The notes under the pieces: model-generated
Database searches by the model: none
What the model saw: the letters and a program-made list of their open reading frames with translations, nothing else
What the model was told of the DNA's origin: nothing
Translations under genes and position numbers: made by a program
Source: Clostridium sp. OF03-18AA
Lineage (GTDB): Bacteria > Bacillota > Clostridia > Lachnospirales > Lachnospiraceae
Direction: 5' to 3'
Assembly (NCBI RefSeq): GCF_003478035.1
Contig: NZ_QUEP01000006.1
Location: 172,527 to 236,526 of the forward strand
Length of the DNA: 64,000 nucleotides
In this document: positions 1 to 8,573 of the stretch, piece by piece
Layout of the letters: the number at the start of each line of letters is the position of its first letter
Position numbering within the stretch: the first letter of the stretch is position 1

Positions 1-866
1 ATCAGGCTCATATGCTGAAGACCATACTGTGCCTGTTCACTGTCTTTGTAACCGATCAGATCAATATCATGGTGGGGGCGGATTCCACGCTGATTTAAGA
101 TCATCATAGTCTCAATCGCCATAATATTATTGGAAATAACCAGAGCAGTACAGCCAAGCGCCAGAAGCGCATCGAGATTCTCAACTACCAGAGAAGTCAT
201 AGACGTTCCAGTACGGATCAGGGCTTCAGAAAAGATTCCATGTTTTTCCATCGTATCGCGATAGGCATCAAGACGTTCTTTTGTTGTGGAAATGCGGGGA
301 ATCCCGGTGATGAATCCGATTTTAGAATGTCCTTTCTTTATAAGGTATTCCACTCCATCGGACATGGCCTGATAGTTTGCGGAGATCACGGAATCATAGG
401 GAGCGCCTAAAGGGGAGCGGTCAACTAAGACAACAGGAATACTGGGAGGAACGATTCCTGAAATATCAGAGTAGTTTTCAACCGTAGAGGCCAGAACAAA
501 ACCATCGACAATACCGCTGGATAAAATTCTCAGGTTGTCGATCTCGCGCTCTTTCGTTTCCTTTGTATTAATAACGAGCAGCTTGAAGCCTTCTTTGGAG
601 ATAACGTTTTCAACTTCCTCGATCATTGTCGCAAAGAAGGGATTTGAAATATCAGGTACAATAAATGCAATTAAATTTCTCTTTCCCGTCTTAAAACTTC
701 GTGCAGTCGCATCAGGACTGTAGTGAAGTTCTTCGATACTTTTTAGAACGAGCCGTTTCGTTTCTTCTTTTACATAACGGGTATTATTGATGACATGGCT
801 GACGGTGGCAGTAGATACGCCGGCAAGGGCAGCGACATCACGAATACTAACTTTTGACATATGCAT
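1..866 (-). CDS. LacI-family transcriptional regulator (3' end outside window)
   Basis: The reading frame is open to the window edge, so only about 288 N-terminal residues are visible. It opens with a LacI-type helix-turn-helix (SIRDVAALAGVSTATVSHVI), then the hinge and the periplasmic-binding-protein-like sensor core (IAFIVPDISNPFFATMIEEV). Start: ATG at 866, five bases after GGGGG; an in-frame ATG at 860 is an alternative. It diverges from the transporter/esterase operon. AAACGTTT palindromes lie in its own promoter region (891-898) and just downstream of the operon promoter (1077-1096). Inferred role: local repressor of the operon, released by a sugar-like ligand. Family assignment is firm; ligand unknown. 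Confidence 0.95.
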   Translation of the reverse strand, partial: MHMSKVSIRDVAALAGVSTATVSHVINNTRYVKEETKRLVLKSIEELHYSPDATARSFKTGKRNLIAFIVPDISNPFFATMIEEVENVISKEGFKLLVINTKETKEREIDNLRILSSGIVDGFVLASTVENYSDISGIVPPSIPVVLVDRSPLGAPYDSVISANYQAMSDGVEYLIKKGHSKIGFITGIPRISTTKERLDAYRDTMEKHGIFSEALIRTGTSMTSLVVENLDALLALGCTALVISNNIMAIETMMILNQRGIRPHHDIDLIGYKDSEQAQYGLQHMSL

Positions 867-890
867 TTATTCCCCCTTCACAACACTGTA

Positions 891-898
891 AAACGTTT
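891..898. promoter_or_regulatory. Putative LacI-type operator near the regulator gene
   Basis: AAACGTTT, the same 8-bp palindrome found twice downstream of the operon promoter. It lies about 25 bp upstream of the lacI-type start, which suggests autoregulation. Inference from motif sharing only. Confidence 0.5.
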
Positions 899-1028
899 AA
901 CATAAGTATATCACCCAAAAATATTGATGTCAATTAAATAAAACAAGACAAATTAACCATAACGCAAAACTGAAGAATATGTAAAAAGTACACAAAAAAG
1001 CGAAAAAGTATTTGTAAATTAGTAATAA

Positions 1029-1058
1029 TTGACAATACATATATGGCGGGGGTATAAT
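1029..1058 (+). promoter_or_regulatory. Sigma-A promoter of the ABC/esterase operon
   Basis: Perfect -35 TTGACA (1029-1034) and -10 TATAAT (1053-1058) with an 18-bp spacer. The predicted transcript starts near 1065, leaving an ~85-nt leader that holds both operators. Confidence 0.85.
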
Positions 1059-1076
1059 GAAGCCACAGAACAAGTT

Positions 1077-1096
1077 AAACGTTTACGCAAACGTTT
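1077..1096. promoter_or_regulatory. Tandem LacI-type operators
   Basis: Two AAACGTTT palindromes (1077-1084 and 1089-1096) with centres 12 bp apart, at about +12 to +32 of the predicted transcript. The second extends to CAAACGTTTG. This is a classic position for repression by the divergent LacI-type protein. CcpA binding is an alternative because cre sites look similar. Confidence 0.7.
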
Positions 1097-1151
1097 GACA
1101 GAACGAGTAATGGTCCATCGGGGACTATATAACAAAAAAGGAGAGGACGAT

Positions 1152-2804
1152 ATGAAGAAGAGTGCGAAACGAATTTTTGCAGGCGCTATGGCAGCGGCAA
1201 TGATGCTTTCGTTGACAGCATGCGGCGGAGGCAGTTCAACGGAAACAACGGCGGCGGCAACAACGGCAGCAGCTGGAACTGAGACAGCAGCACCGGCAGG
1301 TGATCAGGAGAAGGTTGTTAAAATTGCATATACTTCAGACCCGGGTTCCCTTGGAACATTCGATGAGGGATCTTCCAGCGGACGTTGGACAGTTCTGGCG
1401 TATACATATGAGAACCTGATCTATATGGGTGGTGATGGTGAGTACTACGGAATACTTGCGAAAAACTGGGCAAAGAACGAAGCGGAATCTACTCCGACAA
1501 ACGTGGTATGGGATATCGAACTTTACGATTATATTAAAGATACAGCGGGAAACAATATTACCGCAGACGATGTAGTATTCAGCTTTAACGAGTGTCTTGA
1601 AAATGGTAAGGGAAACCAGCATACAGCATTGACCGGTTCCCTTGTATCAATTGAAAAGACCGGCGATTATACAGTAAAACTTGTGTGCAATAGTGAGGCA
1701 GCAGGAGAAGTTGAGAATATGCTGACTCAGGTTATGATCGTTTCAGAGAAAGCATACAAGGACAGCGGAGACTGCATGAGAACCATGCCGGTTGCAACCG
1801 GTCCATACAAGGTTGAGTCCTGGGTAACAGGTTCTTCCCTCACTCTTGTAAAGAATGAAGACTATTGGCAGAAGGAAGATCTTCGTGCTGAGTGTCAGGA
1901 GCAGAATGTCGATAAGATCGAATATTATTTCGTTACAGAGTCCTCTCAGATCGCAATCGGACTTGAGACCGGTATTTATGATGTTGCGACCTCTCTGAAC
2001 TATTCAAATGCAAGCCGCTTTATGGAGGGCGGAGAGAGTGCTGCGAACTTTAATGTAGAAGAAGCCCGCGATAACTATATTCAGCAGATGTGGATCAACC
2101 GTTCTACAGAAAGTCCGTTAAACGATCTTAAAATTGCGCAGGCTGTTCTTTACGCGATTGACCAGCAGGGACTGATCAATGTGGTTATGGAAGGCCATGG
2201 TGAGCCGGTTTACTGCTATGGCAGTGATTTAAACATTGGATTCCAGGAAAAATGGAAAACAGAGGATTATTATAACTATAATCCGGAAAAAGCAAAAGAA
2301 CTCTTAAAGGAAGCCGGAGTTGCTGATGGAAGTCTGAAACTTACAATTCTTTGCGATACAGATGAGGTTCGTGTAAAGACTGCACAGATCATTCAGGCAT
2401 ACTTAAAAGAAGTTGGAATTGACAGTGAGGTTACATCCTTTGAACAGGCTCTCTGGAATACATACCAGACAGACCCGGCTAAGTTCGATCTTAATATTTC
2501 CTATAACGGGGCAACCGGTTATATTACCCGTATCTGGAACCAGTTAAACAGCACACGTTACGCAGAGCATAACATGGCAATGGTAAGAGATGACAAACTG
2601 GACAATCTCCTGATGACAGCGGCTGTTTCTCAGGACGATGCGGACATTGATGCTGCAAAGCAGTACATGGTTGAAGAAGCTTATCATTATGGTCTCTTCC
2701 ATAAAGACAACTACTATATTACAAACAAGAATAAGATTACAAGTGCAAAATACAGCATCCGTTCCAACTTCCTTCCGGGCGCATCTACTTACGTTTGGAA
2801 CTAA
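1152..2804 (+). CDS. ABC transporter substrate-binding lipoprotein, family 5 (DppA/OppA type)
   Basis: 550-residue extracytoplasmic solute receptor of the dipeptide/oligopeptide/nickel superfamily. The signal peptide ends in lipobox LTAC with Cys24 as the lipidated residue, followed by a Gly/Ser/Thr/Ala linker. The mature part has the family 5 fold signatures (AKNWAKNE near the N-terminus; PVATGPYKVESW mid-protein). Start: ATG 1152 with AAAGGAGAGG upstream; longer upstream frames lack a ribosome binding site and would spoil the signal peptide. First gene of the operon. Family 5 receptors also bind oligosaccharides, and the downstream esterases and sugar kinase favour a sugar ester or glycoside ligand over a peptide. 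The ligand is inferred only. Confidence 0.9.
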   Translation: MKKSAKRIFAGAMAAAMMLSLTACGGGSSTETTAAATTAAAGTETAAPAGDQEKVVKIAYTSDPGSLGTFDEGSSSGRWTVLAYTYENLIYMGGDGEYYGILAKNWAKNEAESTPTNVVWDIELYDYIKDTAGNNITADDVVFSFNECLENGKGNQHTALTGSLVSIEKTGDYTVKLVCNSEAAGEVENMLTQVMIVSEKAYKDSGDCMRTMPVATGPYKVESWVTGSSLTLVKNEDYWQKEDLRAECQEQNVDKIEYYFVTESSQIAIGLETGIYDVATSLNYSNASRFMEGGESAANFNVEEARDNYIQQMWINRSTESPLNDLKIAQAVLYAIDQQGLINVVMEGHGEPVYCYGSDLNIGFQEKWKTEDYYNYNPEKAKELLKEAGVADGSLKLTILCDTDEVRVKTAQIIQAYLKEVGIDSEVTSFEQALWNTYQTDPAKFDLNISYNGATGYITRIWNQLNSTRYAEHNMAMVRDDKLDNLLMTAAVSQDDADIDAAKQYMVEEAYHYGLFHKDNYYITNKNKITSAKYSIRSNFLPGASTYVWN

Positions 2805-2866
2805 GCTTATGGAATAAAAATGAATGAAAATTGCAATGCAGTTTTTATAGTTACATGACAACAATC

Positions 2867-2908
2867 ATCGGCGTGCAGGAACCATATAGTTGGATTCGGC
2901 ACGCCGAT
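2867..2908 (+). other. Intercistronic stem-loop after the binding-protein gene
   Basis: ATCGGCGTGC (2867-2876) pairs perfectly with GCACGCCGAT (2899-2908) around a 22-nt loop. No U-run follows, so it more likely protects the 3' end of the receptor message (excess receptor over permease) than terminates fully. Confidence 0.6.
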
Positions 2909-2941
2909 TCCTAAAAACAGAGGTATTTGGGAGGAAGAAGA

Positions 2942-3910
2942 ATGATCAGATTTATTGGCAAACGAATTCTGCAGATGATACCTGTAGTACTGCTCGTTGC
3001 GACATTGATCTTCGGTATTCTGTACCTGGTTCCCGGTGATCCGGCGCAGATCATGCTGGGGAGTACAGCGTCGGAATATGAACTTGCGGAGATGAGAGAA
3101 CAGCTTGGTTTAAACAGACCATTTATTGTGCAGCTTGGAGAGTTCTTATCAGACGTATTTCTTCATTTTGATCTGGGTGAATCTTATCTGACAGGTGCTC
3201 CGGTTGCGGGAGAAATTATGCAGAGACTTCCAAGAACACTGATTCTGGGAATTGCCTCAATGGTATTAGCGTTTGGTATCGGAATCCCGCTTGGCGTAAC
3301 GGCAGCGGTTCACCAGAATGGCTGGGGAGACAGAATCAGCATGATCATTGCGCTTCTCGGCGTTTCGATTCCGACATTCTGGCTTGCAATGCTGTTTGTA
3401 CTCTTATTTTCATTAAAACTTGGCTGGTTCCCGGCAAGCGGAATCGGCGGTTGGGAGTATTATGTACTTCCGACAGTTTCACTTTGTTTCGGTGGTCTTG
3501 CCACTCAGGCACGACAGGCGAGATCAAGTATGCTTGAGGTCATCCGTGCGGATTATGTTGTCACAGCGCGTTCAAAGGGACTGACCCAGCGAGAAGTTAT
3601 CTTAAAACATGCACTTCCGAATGCATTGAACCCGATCATTACACTGGCAGGAACAAACCTTGCGGTTATTTTCGGCGGTTCCATTGTTATCGAAAACGTA
3701 TTCTCATTTCCGGGAATCGGCCAGTATATGATTACGGCGATCAATCAGCGTGACTATCCGATCGTTCGTGGCTGCGTTGTCATGCTTGCAGTAGTATTTG
3801 CGGTAATTATGCTGTTAGTTGACCTCTGTTACGCGTTTAATGATCCGCGAATCAAGGCGCGTTACGAGAATCAGGGCAAAAAGAAGAAACCGAGCAAGGA
3901 GGGAAAATGA
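2942..3910 (+). CDS. ABC transporter permease, DppB/OppB family
   Basis: 322-residue membrane subunit that forms half of the translocation pore. The N-terminus (RFIGKRILQMIPVVLLVATL) is the typical DppB opening, about six membrane helices follow, and the cytoplasmic loop YVVTARSKGLTQREVILKHALPNAL carries the EAA-type coupling motif that docks to the ATPase. Start: ATG 2942 after GGGAGGAAG; the in-frame TTG at 2927 lies inside that ribosome binding site. The stop overlaps the next start by 4 bp (ATGA), so translation of the two permeases is probably coupled. Confidence 0.93.
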   Translation: MIRFIGKRILQMIPVVLLVATLIFGILYLVPGDPAQIMLGSTASEYELAEMREQLGLNRPFIVQLGEFLSDVFLHFDLGESYLTGAPVAGEIMQRLPRTLILGIASMVLAFGIGIPLGVTAAVHQNGWGDRISMIIALLGVSIPTFWLAMLFVLLFSLKLGWFPASGIGGWEYYVLPTVSLCFGGLATQARQARSSMLEVIRADYVVTARSKGLTQREVILKHALPNALNPIITLAGTNLAVIFGGSIVIENVFSFPGIGQYMITAINQRDYPIVRGCVVMLAVVFAVIMLLVDLCYAFNDPRIKARYENQGKKKKPSKEGK

Positions 3911-4776
3911 TGGCGAAGGACAATACATATAAAAAAGAAAATGCGTTTCTGGTCCTCGCAAAACGGATGTCCAGAAACAAAAACGCAATGTTTGGTCTGA
4001 CATTATTTGTGATCCTGGTTCTGGCGATTATCATTGTCCCGATCGTTTCTCCGTATCAGTATGATAAGATGGACGTCATGGCAATCAAGCAGGGACCGTC
4101 ATCTGCGCACCTGTTTGGCACAGATGATCTCGGAAGAGATATTTTTACCAGAGTCTTTTACGGCGGAAGATATTCCTTAAGTATCAGTATTGCGGCAGTA
4201 TTATTTTCAACTGCTATCGGTACAGTCGTTGGAGCAATCGCAGGATATTTCGGTGGTGCAGCCGATACGGTCATTATGAGACTTCTGGATGTTATTCAGG
4301 CAATTCCTTCGATGCTTTTAACGATCATTATTTCCGCGGCTCTCGGTGTTGGAATTGATAAAACAATTATTGCGATTGCAGTCGGAACGATTCCTGGCAA
4401 TGTCCGCCTCTTAAGAGGAACGGTTATGCAGACACGTGAAAACCAGTATCTGGAAGCTGCAGAAGCAATCGGATGTAGTACTGCAAGAAGAATTATGAAG
4501 TATGTTATTCCCAACAGCTGGTCTCCGTTGATTGTCGCTGCGACAATGGGCGTTGCAAAAGCGATTTTGGAACTGGCGGCTTTGAGTTACATAGGTCTTG
4601 GCGTACAGCCGCCGACTCCTGAATGGGGAGCAATGCTGGCAGGCGCAAGAGGATTCCTTCGTGATTATCCGTACATGCTGATTTTCCCTGGATTATTTAT
4701 CGCAATTTCAGTTCTCTGCCTGAACATGTTTGGTGATGGACTGCGCGATGCACTTGATCCGAAGTTAAAGGACTAA
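3907..4776 (+). CDS. ABC transporter permease, DppC/OppC family
   Basis: 289-residue second pore subunit. It shows the OppC N-terminal extension with one membrane helix (FGLTLFVILVLAIIIVPIVS), the conserved HLFGTDDLGRDIFTRVFYGGRYSL segment, and an EAA coupling loop near residues 180-200 (QYLEAAEAIGCSTARRIMKYVIPNS). It starts at the ATGA overlap with the preceding gene and is followed after 15 bp by the first ATPase. It partners the DppB-type subunit as a heterodimer. Confidence 0.93.
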   Translation: MMAKDNTYKKENAFLVLAKRMSRNKNAMFGLTLFVILVLAIIIVPIVSPYQYDKMDVMAIKQGPSSAHLFGTDDLGRDIFTRVFYGGRYSLSISIAAVLFSTAIGTVVGAIAGYFGGAADTVIMRLLDVIQAIPSMLLTIIISAALGVGIDKTIIAIAVGTIPGNVRLLRGTVMQTRENQYLEAAEAIGCSTARRIMKYVIPNSWSPLIVAATMGVAKAILELAALSYIGLGVQPPTPEWGAMLAGARGFLRDYPYMLIFPGLFIAISVLCLNMFGDGLRDALDPKLKD

Positions 4777-4791
4777 AGAGGGGGACATGTT

Positions 4792-5772
4792 ATGAGCGAA
4801 AAATTTTTAAAGGTGGAGGATCTCGTTGTTGAGTATCGTACAGGTGGAAAAGTTGTACATGCGGTCAACAATGTTTCCTTTGAATTGGAAAGAGGAAAAA
4901 CTTTAGGACTTGTAGGCGAGACCGGCGCAGGAAAGACAACCATTGCGAAAACGATTCTTCGTGTTCTTCCGGACGCTCAGGCGAAGGTCAAGAGTGGAAA
5001 GGTCATTCTGGATGGTGTGGATCTTTTATCTCTCAGCGAGGCAGCAATGAGAAAGGTCCGCGGCGGACAGGTCACGATGGTATTTCAGGATCCGATGACA
5101 GCGTTAAACCCAATCATGAAGGTTGGAGAGCAGATTGCGGAAGTAATTCGAAAACATCAGACAAGAGAAGATAAAACCGCAAGAGAGATGGCCGAAGATA
5201 TGCTTGCTATGGTTGGTATTCCGAGAGAACGTTATGGAGAATACCCGCATCAGTTTTCAGGTGGAATGAAGCAGCGAGTTGTTATCGCAATGGCACTGGC
5301 CTGCAATCCACATCTTCTTCTGGCTGATGAACCGACGACCGCGTTGGATGTAACGATTCAGGCTCAGGTTCTCGATATGATGGATGACCTGAAGAAGAAA
5401 TACAATACAGCCATGATCCTGATCACCCATGATCTCGGTGTTGTTGGAAGAATGTGCGACAATGTGGCAGTGATCTATGCCGGTGAAGTTTTGGAATATG
5501 GTTCAAAAGAGGAGATATTCCTTCACCCGCAGCATCCATACACCATCGGCCTTTTCGGAGCAATTCCGGATCTTTCTGTAGATACGCGGAGACTTGCCAA
5601 TATTGAAGGACTCCCACCGGATCCGACAGATCTTCCGACAGGATGCTGTTTTAATCCGAGATGTCCGCATGCGACGGATAAATGCAGAACGATAAAATTC
5701 CCGTTGACAGAAGTAAGACCGGGGCATTTCTGCAGCTGCCCATATTGTGAAGCAGCAGAAAAGGAGGATTAG
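4792..5772 (+). CDS. ABC transporter ATP-binding protein, DppD/OppD family
   Basis: 326-residue ATPase. Walker A GETGAGKTT (42-50), Q-loop VFQDP, signature FSGGMKQR (155-162), Walker B HLLLADE (174-180), and the oligopeptide-transporter C-terminal extension with clustered cysteines (GCCFNPRCPHATDKC), which in this family can bind an iron-sulfur cluster. Start ATG 4792 follows GAGGGGG. It ends one base before the next gene's start. The consensus catalytic motifs contrast with those of its partner. Confidence 0.95.
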   Translation: MSEKFLKVEDLVVEYRTGGKVVHAVNNVSFELERGKTLGLVGETGAGKTTIAKTILRVLPDAQAKVKSGKVILDGVDLLSLSEAAMRKVRGGQVTMVFQDPMTALNPIMKVGEQIAEVIRKHQTREDKTAREMAEDMLAMVGIPRERYGEYPHQFSGGMKQRVVIAMALACNPHLLLADEPTTALDVTIQAQVLDMMDDLKKKYNTAMILITHDLGVVGRMCDNVAVIYAGEVLEYGSKEEIFLHPQHPYTIGLFGAIPDLSVDTRRLANIEGLPPDPTDLPTGCCFNPRCPHATDKCRTIKFPLTEVRPGHFCSCPYCEAAEKED

Positions 5773-5773
5773 T

Positions 5774-6727
5774 ATGGCACTTGTAGAGGTAAAAAACTTA
5801 AAAAAATATTTCTATGGTCCCAAAGGTGCTGTTCATGCGGTAGATGACGTAACGATGAATATTGATGCCGGAGAGACAATGGGTGTTGTAGGAGAATCCG
5901 GCTGTGGAAAGTCAACGCTTGGAAGAACGATCATCCATCTTCAGAAGAGTACGGGGGGATCTGTTCATTTTAATGGAAAAGATATTACAAATCCGACACC
6001 GCAGGAACTGAAAAAATTGAGAAGTGATGTTCAGATCATTTTCCAGGATCCGTATTCATCCCTGAATCCTCGAATGACAGTCGAGGATACGATTAAGGAA
6101 CCGCTCTTAATTAGTGGAAAATGCGACAGGCAGAATGTAGATGCAGAGACAGAACGTCTGATGGATATGGTGGGTATTGCGAGACGAATCAAGATGAGCT
6201 ACCCACACGAACTGGATGGCGGAAGAAGACAGAGAGTAGGAATTGCGAGAGCGCTGGCTCTGGATCCAAAGTTCATCGTATGTGATGAGCCGGTATCTGC
6301 ACTGGATGTTTCCATTCAGGCACAAATTTTGAATCTTTTGATGGATCTGCAGGAAGAACATGGACTTGCGTATATGTTTATTACGCATAATATGTCTGTA
6401 GTACGCCATATTTCACATAATATTTCTGTTATGTATCTGGGGCAGCTGGTAGAGACAAGTCCGACGAAAGAATTGTTTGCGGAGCCGCTTCACCCGTATA
6501 CAAAAGCTCTTTTGTCCGCAATTCCGACAACAGATATTCTGCATCCAAAGGAAAGAATCGTATTAAAGGGAGAGATCACATCACCGATCGATCCGCCGCC
6601 GGGCTGCCGGTTTGCAGATCGCTGCGTTTATGCGACAGAAAACTGCAGAAAGCCACAGAAACTTGAGGAGATCAAACCGGGACATTTTGTATCCTGCTGC
6701 AGAGTACGTGAGATCAATTCTCTTTAA
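5774..6727 (+). CDS. ABC transporter ATP-binding protein, DppF/OppF family, variant signature
   Basis: 317-residue second ATPase of the importer. Walker A GESGCGKST (40-48), Q-loop IFQDP, Walker B FIVCDE, D-loop SALD, and the cysteine-containing C-terminal tail (PGCRFADRCVYATENC). The ABC signature reads LDGGRRQ (147-153), so Asp replaces the usual Ser that contacts the ATP gamma-phosphate; the partner has a normal FSGGM motif. Start: ATG 5774 with AAGGAGG; the upstream in-frame ATG at 5747 lies inside the previous gene. The asymmetric pair suggests one weaker ATP site. Confidence 0.94.
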   Translation: MALVEVKNLKKYFYGPKGAVHAVDDVTMNIDAGETMGVVGESGCGKSTLGRTIIHLQKSTGGSVHFNGKDITNPTPQELKKLRSDVQIIFQDPYSSLNPRMTVEDTIKEPLLISGKCDRQNVDAETERLMDMVGIARRIKMSYPHELDGGRRQRVGIARALALDPKFIVCDEPVSALDVSIQAQILNLLMDLQEEHGLAYMFITHNMSVVRHISHNISVMYLGQLVETSPTKELFAEPLHPYTKALLSAIPTTDILHPKERIVLKGEITSPIDPPPGCRFADRCVYATENCRKPQKLEEIKPGHFVSCCRVREINSL

Positions 6728-6759
6728 AAGTTGTGAGTTGGATAAACAGGGAGGTCATC

Positions 6760-8541
6760 ATGGAAAAATATCAGAGCTTTCATTTCAGTCCGCTTAATAA
6801 CCGTTCGATGCTGATGCCCAGAATTCCAAAAGGAACAGAGTATCATGTGGACAGCAGCAGGCTTGTAAACCCGTTTGAACCGATTCCGGAGGAAGTACTG
6901 AAGGGAAGAGCTCCATATAGCCTGTTGAATTCCGGATTTTTCAAGAAGGAGATAGAACTGGAAGGCGCAAAACGGCCGTATGGACTTTATGCACCGCAGA
7001 ATCTTTGGTCAAAAGGTGCCTGCGCAGTGATTTTTGCGGAAAGTGGTGTCACAGCAGAAGAATTTATAAAGACAGGAAACTGGAAACAACTAGCAGATAA
7101 ATATCTTGTCTCGCTGCTGATCCTGGAGAGCCCGAAGTGGGAAAAAGAACAGATTGAAAGAGAATTTGACTATGCATGGACGACTGTTTATCACGAATTC
7201 AGTAAGAGACCAACGGTCGATATCTGTGAGTCATTTTTCTATCCGATCGGTTTGGGGGACGCCGCTGGCATAGCTGCCGCGTTTGCGCTTACATATAGTG
7301 CGACATTTCCGGCATTTGCGGTATGCGGAGACTGCAGCGTGGATCCAGAACTTCTTAATGTGTTGAGAAAATTACCGTCCGATGGAATTGATACATGGAA
7401 GAAAACAGAAATTGCAATGCCGGGATTTCTCATTGATAAGAAGGGAAATGCTGAAGCTGTATTCGAGTATATAAAAGAGATCAACCGCGTGAAAGAAGAA
7501 AATCTGATCAATCAGTATGGAAGCGTATATCTGGAGCAGCCGAGACGCGGAGCTTATTATGTAAACGAGCAGCCGATTTCGCAGGTATGGCTTGCGGATG
7601 AAAATAGTACAAAGAAATTTGACCAGAATGAAATAAATGAAGCAATGATTCGGTTTGTCCTTCGTTTTTCCCTGTGGGGCGGATCTGGAAATAACCATCT
7701 GCGGCCGAAGAGAAGCTGGGAGGAAATCGGAGTAATAAGAGTAGAGAAAGAAATCGCAGGACTGCCAAGGTACTGGGATATCTATGTACCTTCCTGCTAT
7801 AGGCCGGATGACAAAAAGGAATATCCGCTTGTTGTAGCAATTCATGGATTTTCCTGCAGCCCGGAATATTTTGAACAGACAAGTGACTGGCACCGGCTTG
7901 CCGAGGAACGTGGATTTTTTGTAGTTTATCCAGCCGCGTATCCGAGAAATGTAGGGAGAAGCAGATTTCCACTTCCAGGCTGGTGTGTTTGGCCGATCGA
8001 TCAGGAAGGTGTGGACGAATCCGAATATTTCAAGGTAATGCTGGATGATATGGAAGAAAAGTATCCGATCGATAAGAAACGGATTTATGCGGTCGGACAT
8101 TCTAATGGCGGACGGATGACACAGAGGCTTTCAAGGACAATGCCGGAACGATTTGCGGCATTTGGGCCGACGGGTGCACTGGGCGGCAAGTCGGCGGACG
8201 CAATCGAACCGATCGATGATCATATGAAATGCCCAATTGCGTTTATGATGGGCGAGTATGATATGGCTTCTCCGTCAGTGGAGGAAGGAAGTATTGCCCG
8301 AGAGACTTTGAAAGCATACTGCCGTGCAAACCATATGACGCCGCAATTTGAAAACTGGTATGATAATGGAATTTATCATACGTTGGTGATGTATGATAAG
8401 GATCATGTTCCTATGATCCGATATACGATCATGAAAGGCTGCCCGCATACCTATACCGGAGAGATGGCACAGCTTACTTGGGATACATTCTTATGCCATT
8501 TTACAAGAGAGGCTGACGGAAGTATTCAATATCATGGATAA
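6760..8541 (+). CDS. Two-domain alpha/beta-hydrolase, PHB-depolymerase/feruloyl-esterase-like (paralogue 1)
   Basis: 593 residues, no signal peptide, so cytoplasmic. The C-terminal half (about 335-593) is an esterase of the PHB-depolymerase/LpqC type: oxyanion HG at 362-363, nucleophile elbow GHSNG with Ser448, likely acid Asp501 (GEYD) and His563 (CPHTYT). The N-terminal half (about 70-310) repeats the same fold in degenerate form: AESGVTAEEF aligns with IHGFSCSPEYF and GLGDAAG with GHSNGG, so Gly166 replaces the nucleophile. Start: ATG 6760 after GGGAGG. Followed by a paralogue of identical length. Inferred role: hydrolysis of an ester imported by the upstream transporter. Substrate unknown. 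Confidence 0.85.
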   Translation: MEKYQSFHFSPLNNRSMLMPRIPKGTEYHVDSSRLVNPFEPIPEEVLKGRAPYSLLNSGFFKKEIELEGAKRPYGLYAPQNLWSKGACAVIFAESGVTAEEFIKTGNWKQLADKYLVSLLILESPKWEKEQIEREFDYAWTTVYHEFSKRPTVDICESFFYPIGLGDAAGIAAAFALTYSATFPAFAVCGDCSVDPELLNVLRKLPSDGIDTWKKTEIAMPGFLIDKKGNAEAVFEYIKEINRVKEENLINQYGSVYLEQPRRGAYYVNEQPISQVWLADENSTKKFDQNEINEAMIRFVLRFSLWGGSGNNHLRPKRSWEEIGVIRVEKEIAGLPRYWDIYVPSCYRPDDKKEYPLVVAIHGFSCSPEYFEQTSDWHRLAEERGFFVVYPAAYPRNVGRSRFPLPGWCVWPIDQEGVDESEYFKVMLDDMEEKYPIDKKRIYAVGHSNGGRMTQRLSRTMPERFAAFGPTGALGGKSADAIEPIDDHMKCPIAFMMGEYDMASPSVEEGSIARETLKAYCRANHMTPQFENWYDNGIYHTLVMYDKDHVPMIRYTIMKGCPHTYTGEMAQLTWDTFLCHFTREADGSIQYHG

Positions 8542-8573
8542 TGACTGCTGCAATGCAGGAAGAGGTAAAGATT

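Noticed and set aside
7372..8100. Long open frame on the minus strand across the first esterase gene (242 codons); similar frames at 9523-9894 (-), 37810-38454 (-), 42828-43652 (-), 45819-46490 (+) and 52944-53549 (-)
   Set aside because: They lie opposite clearly coding genes, have no ribosome binding sites or recognisable domains, and follow from the codon bias of the real genes.
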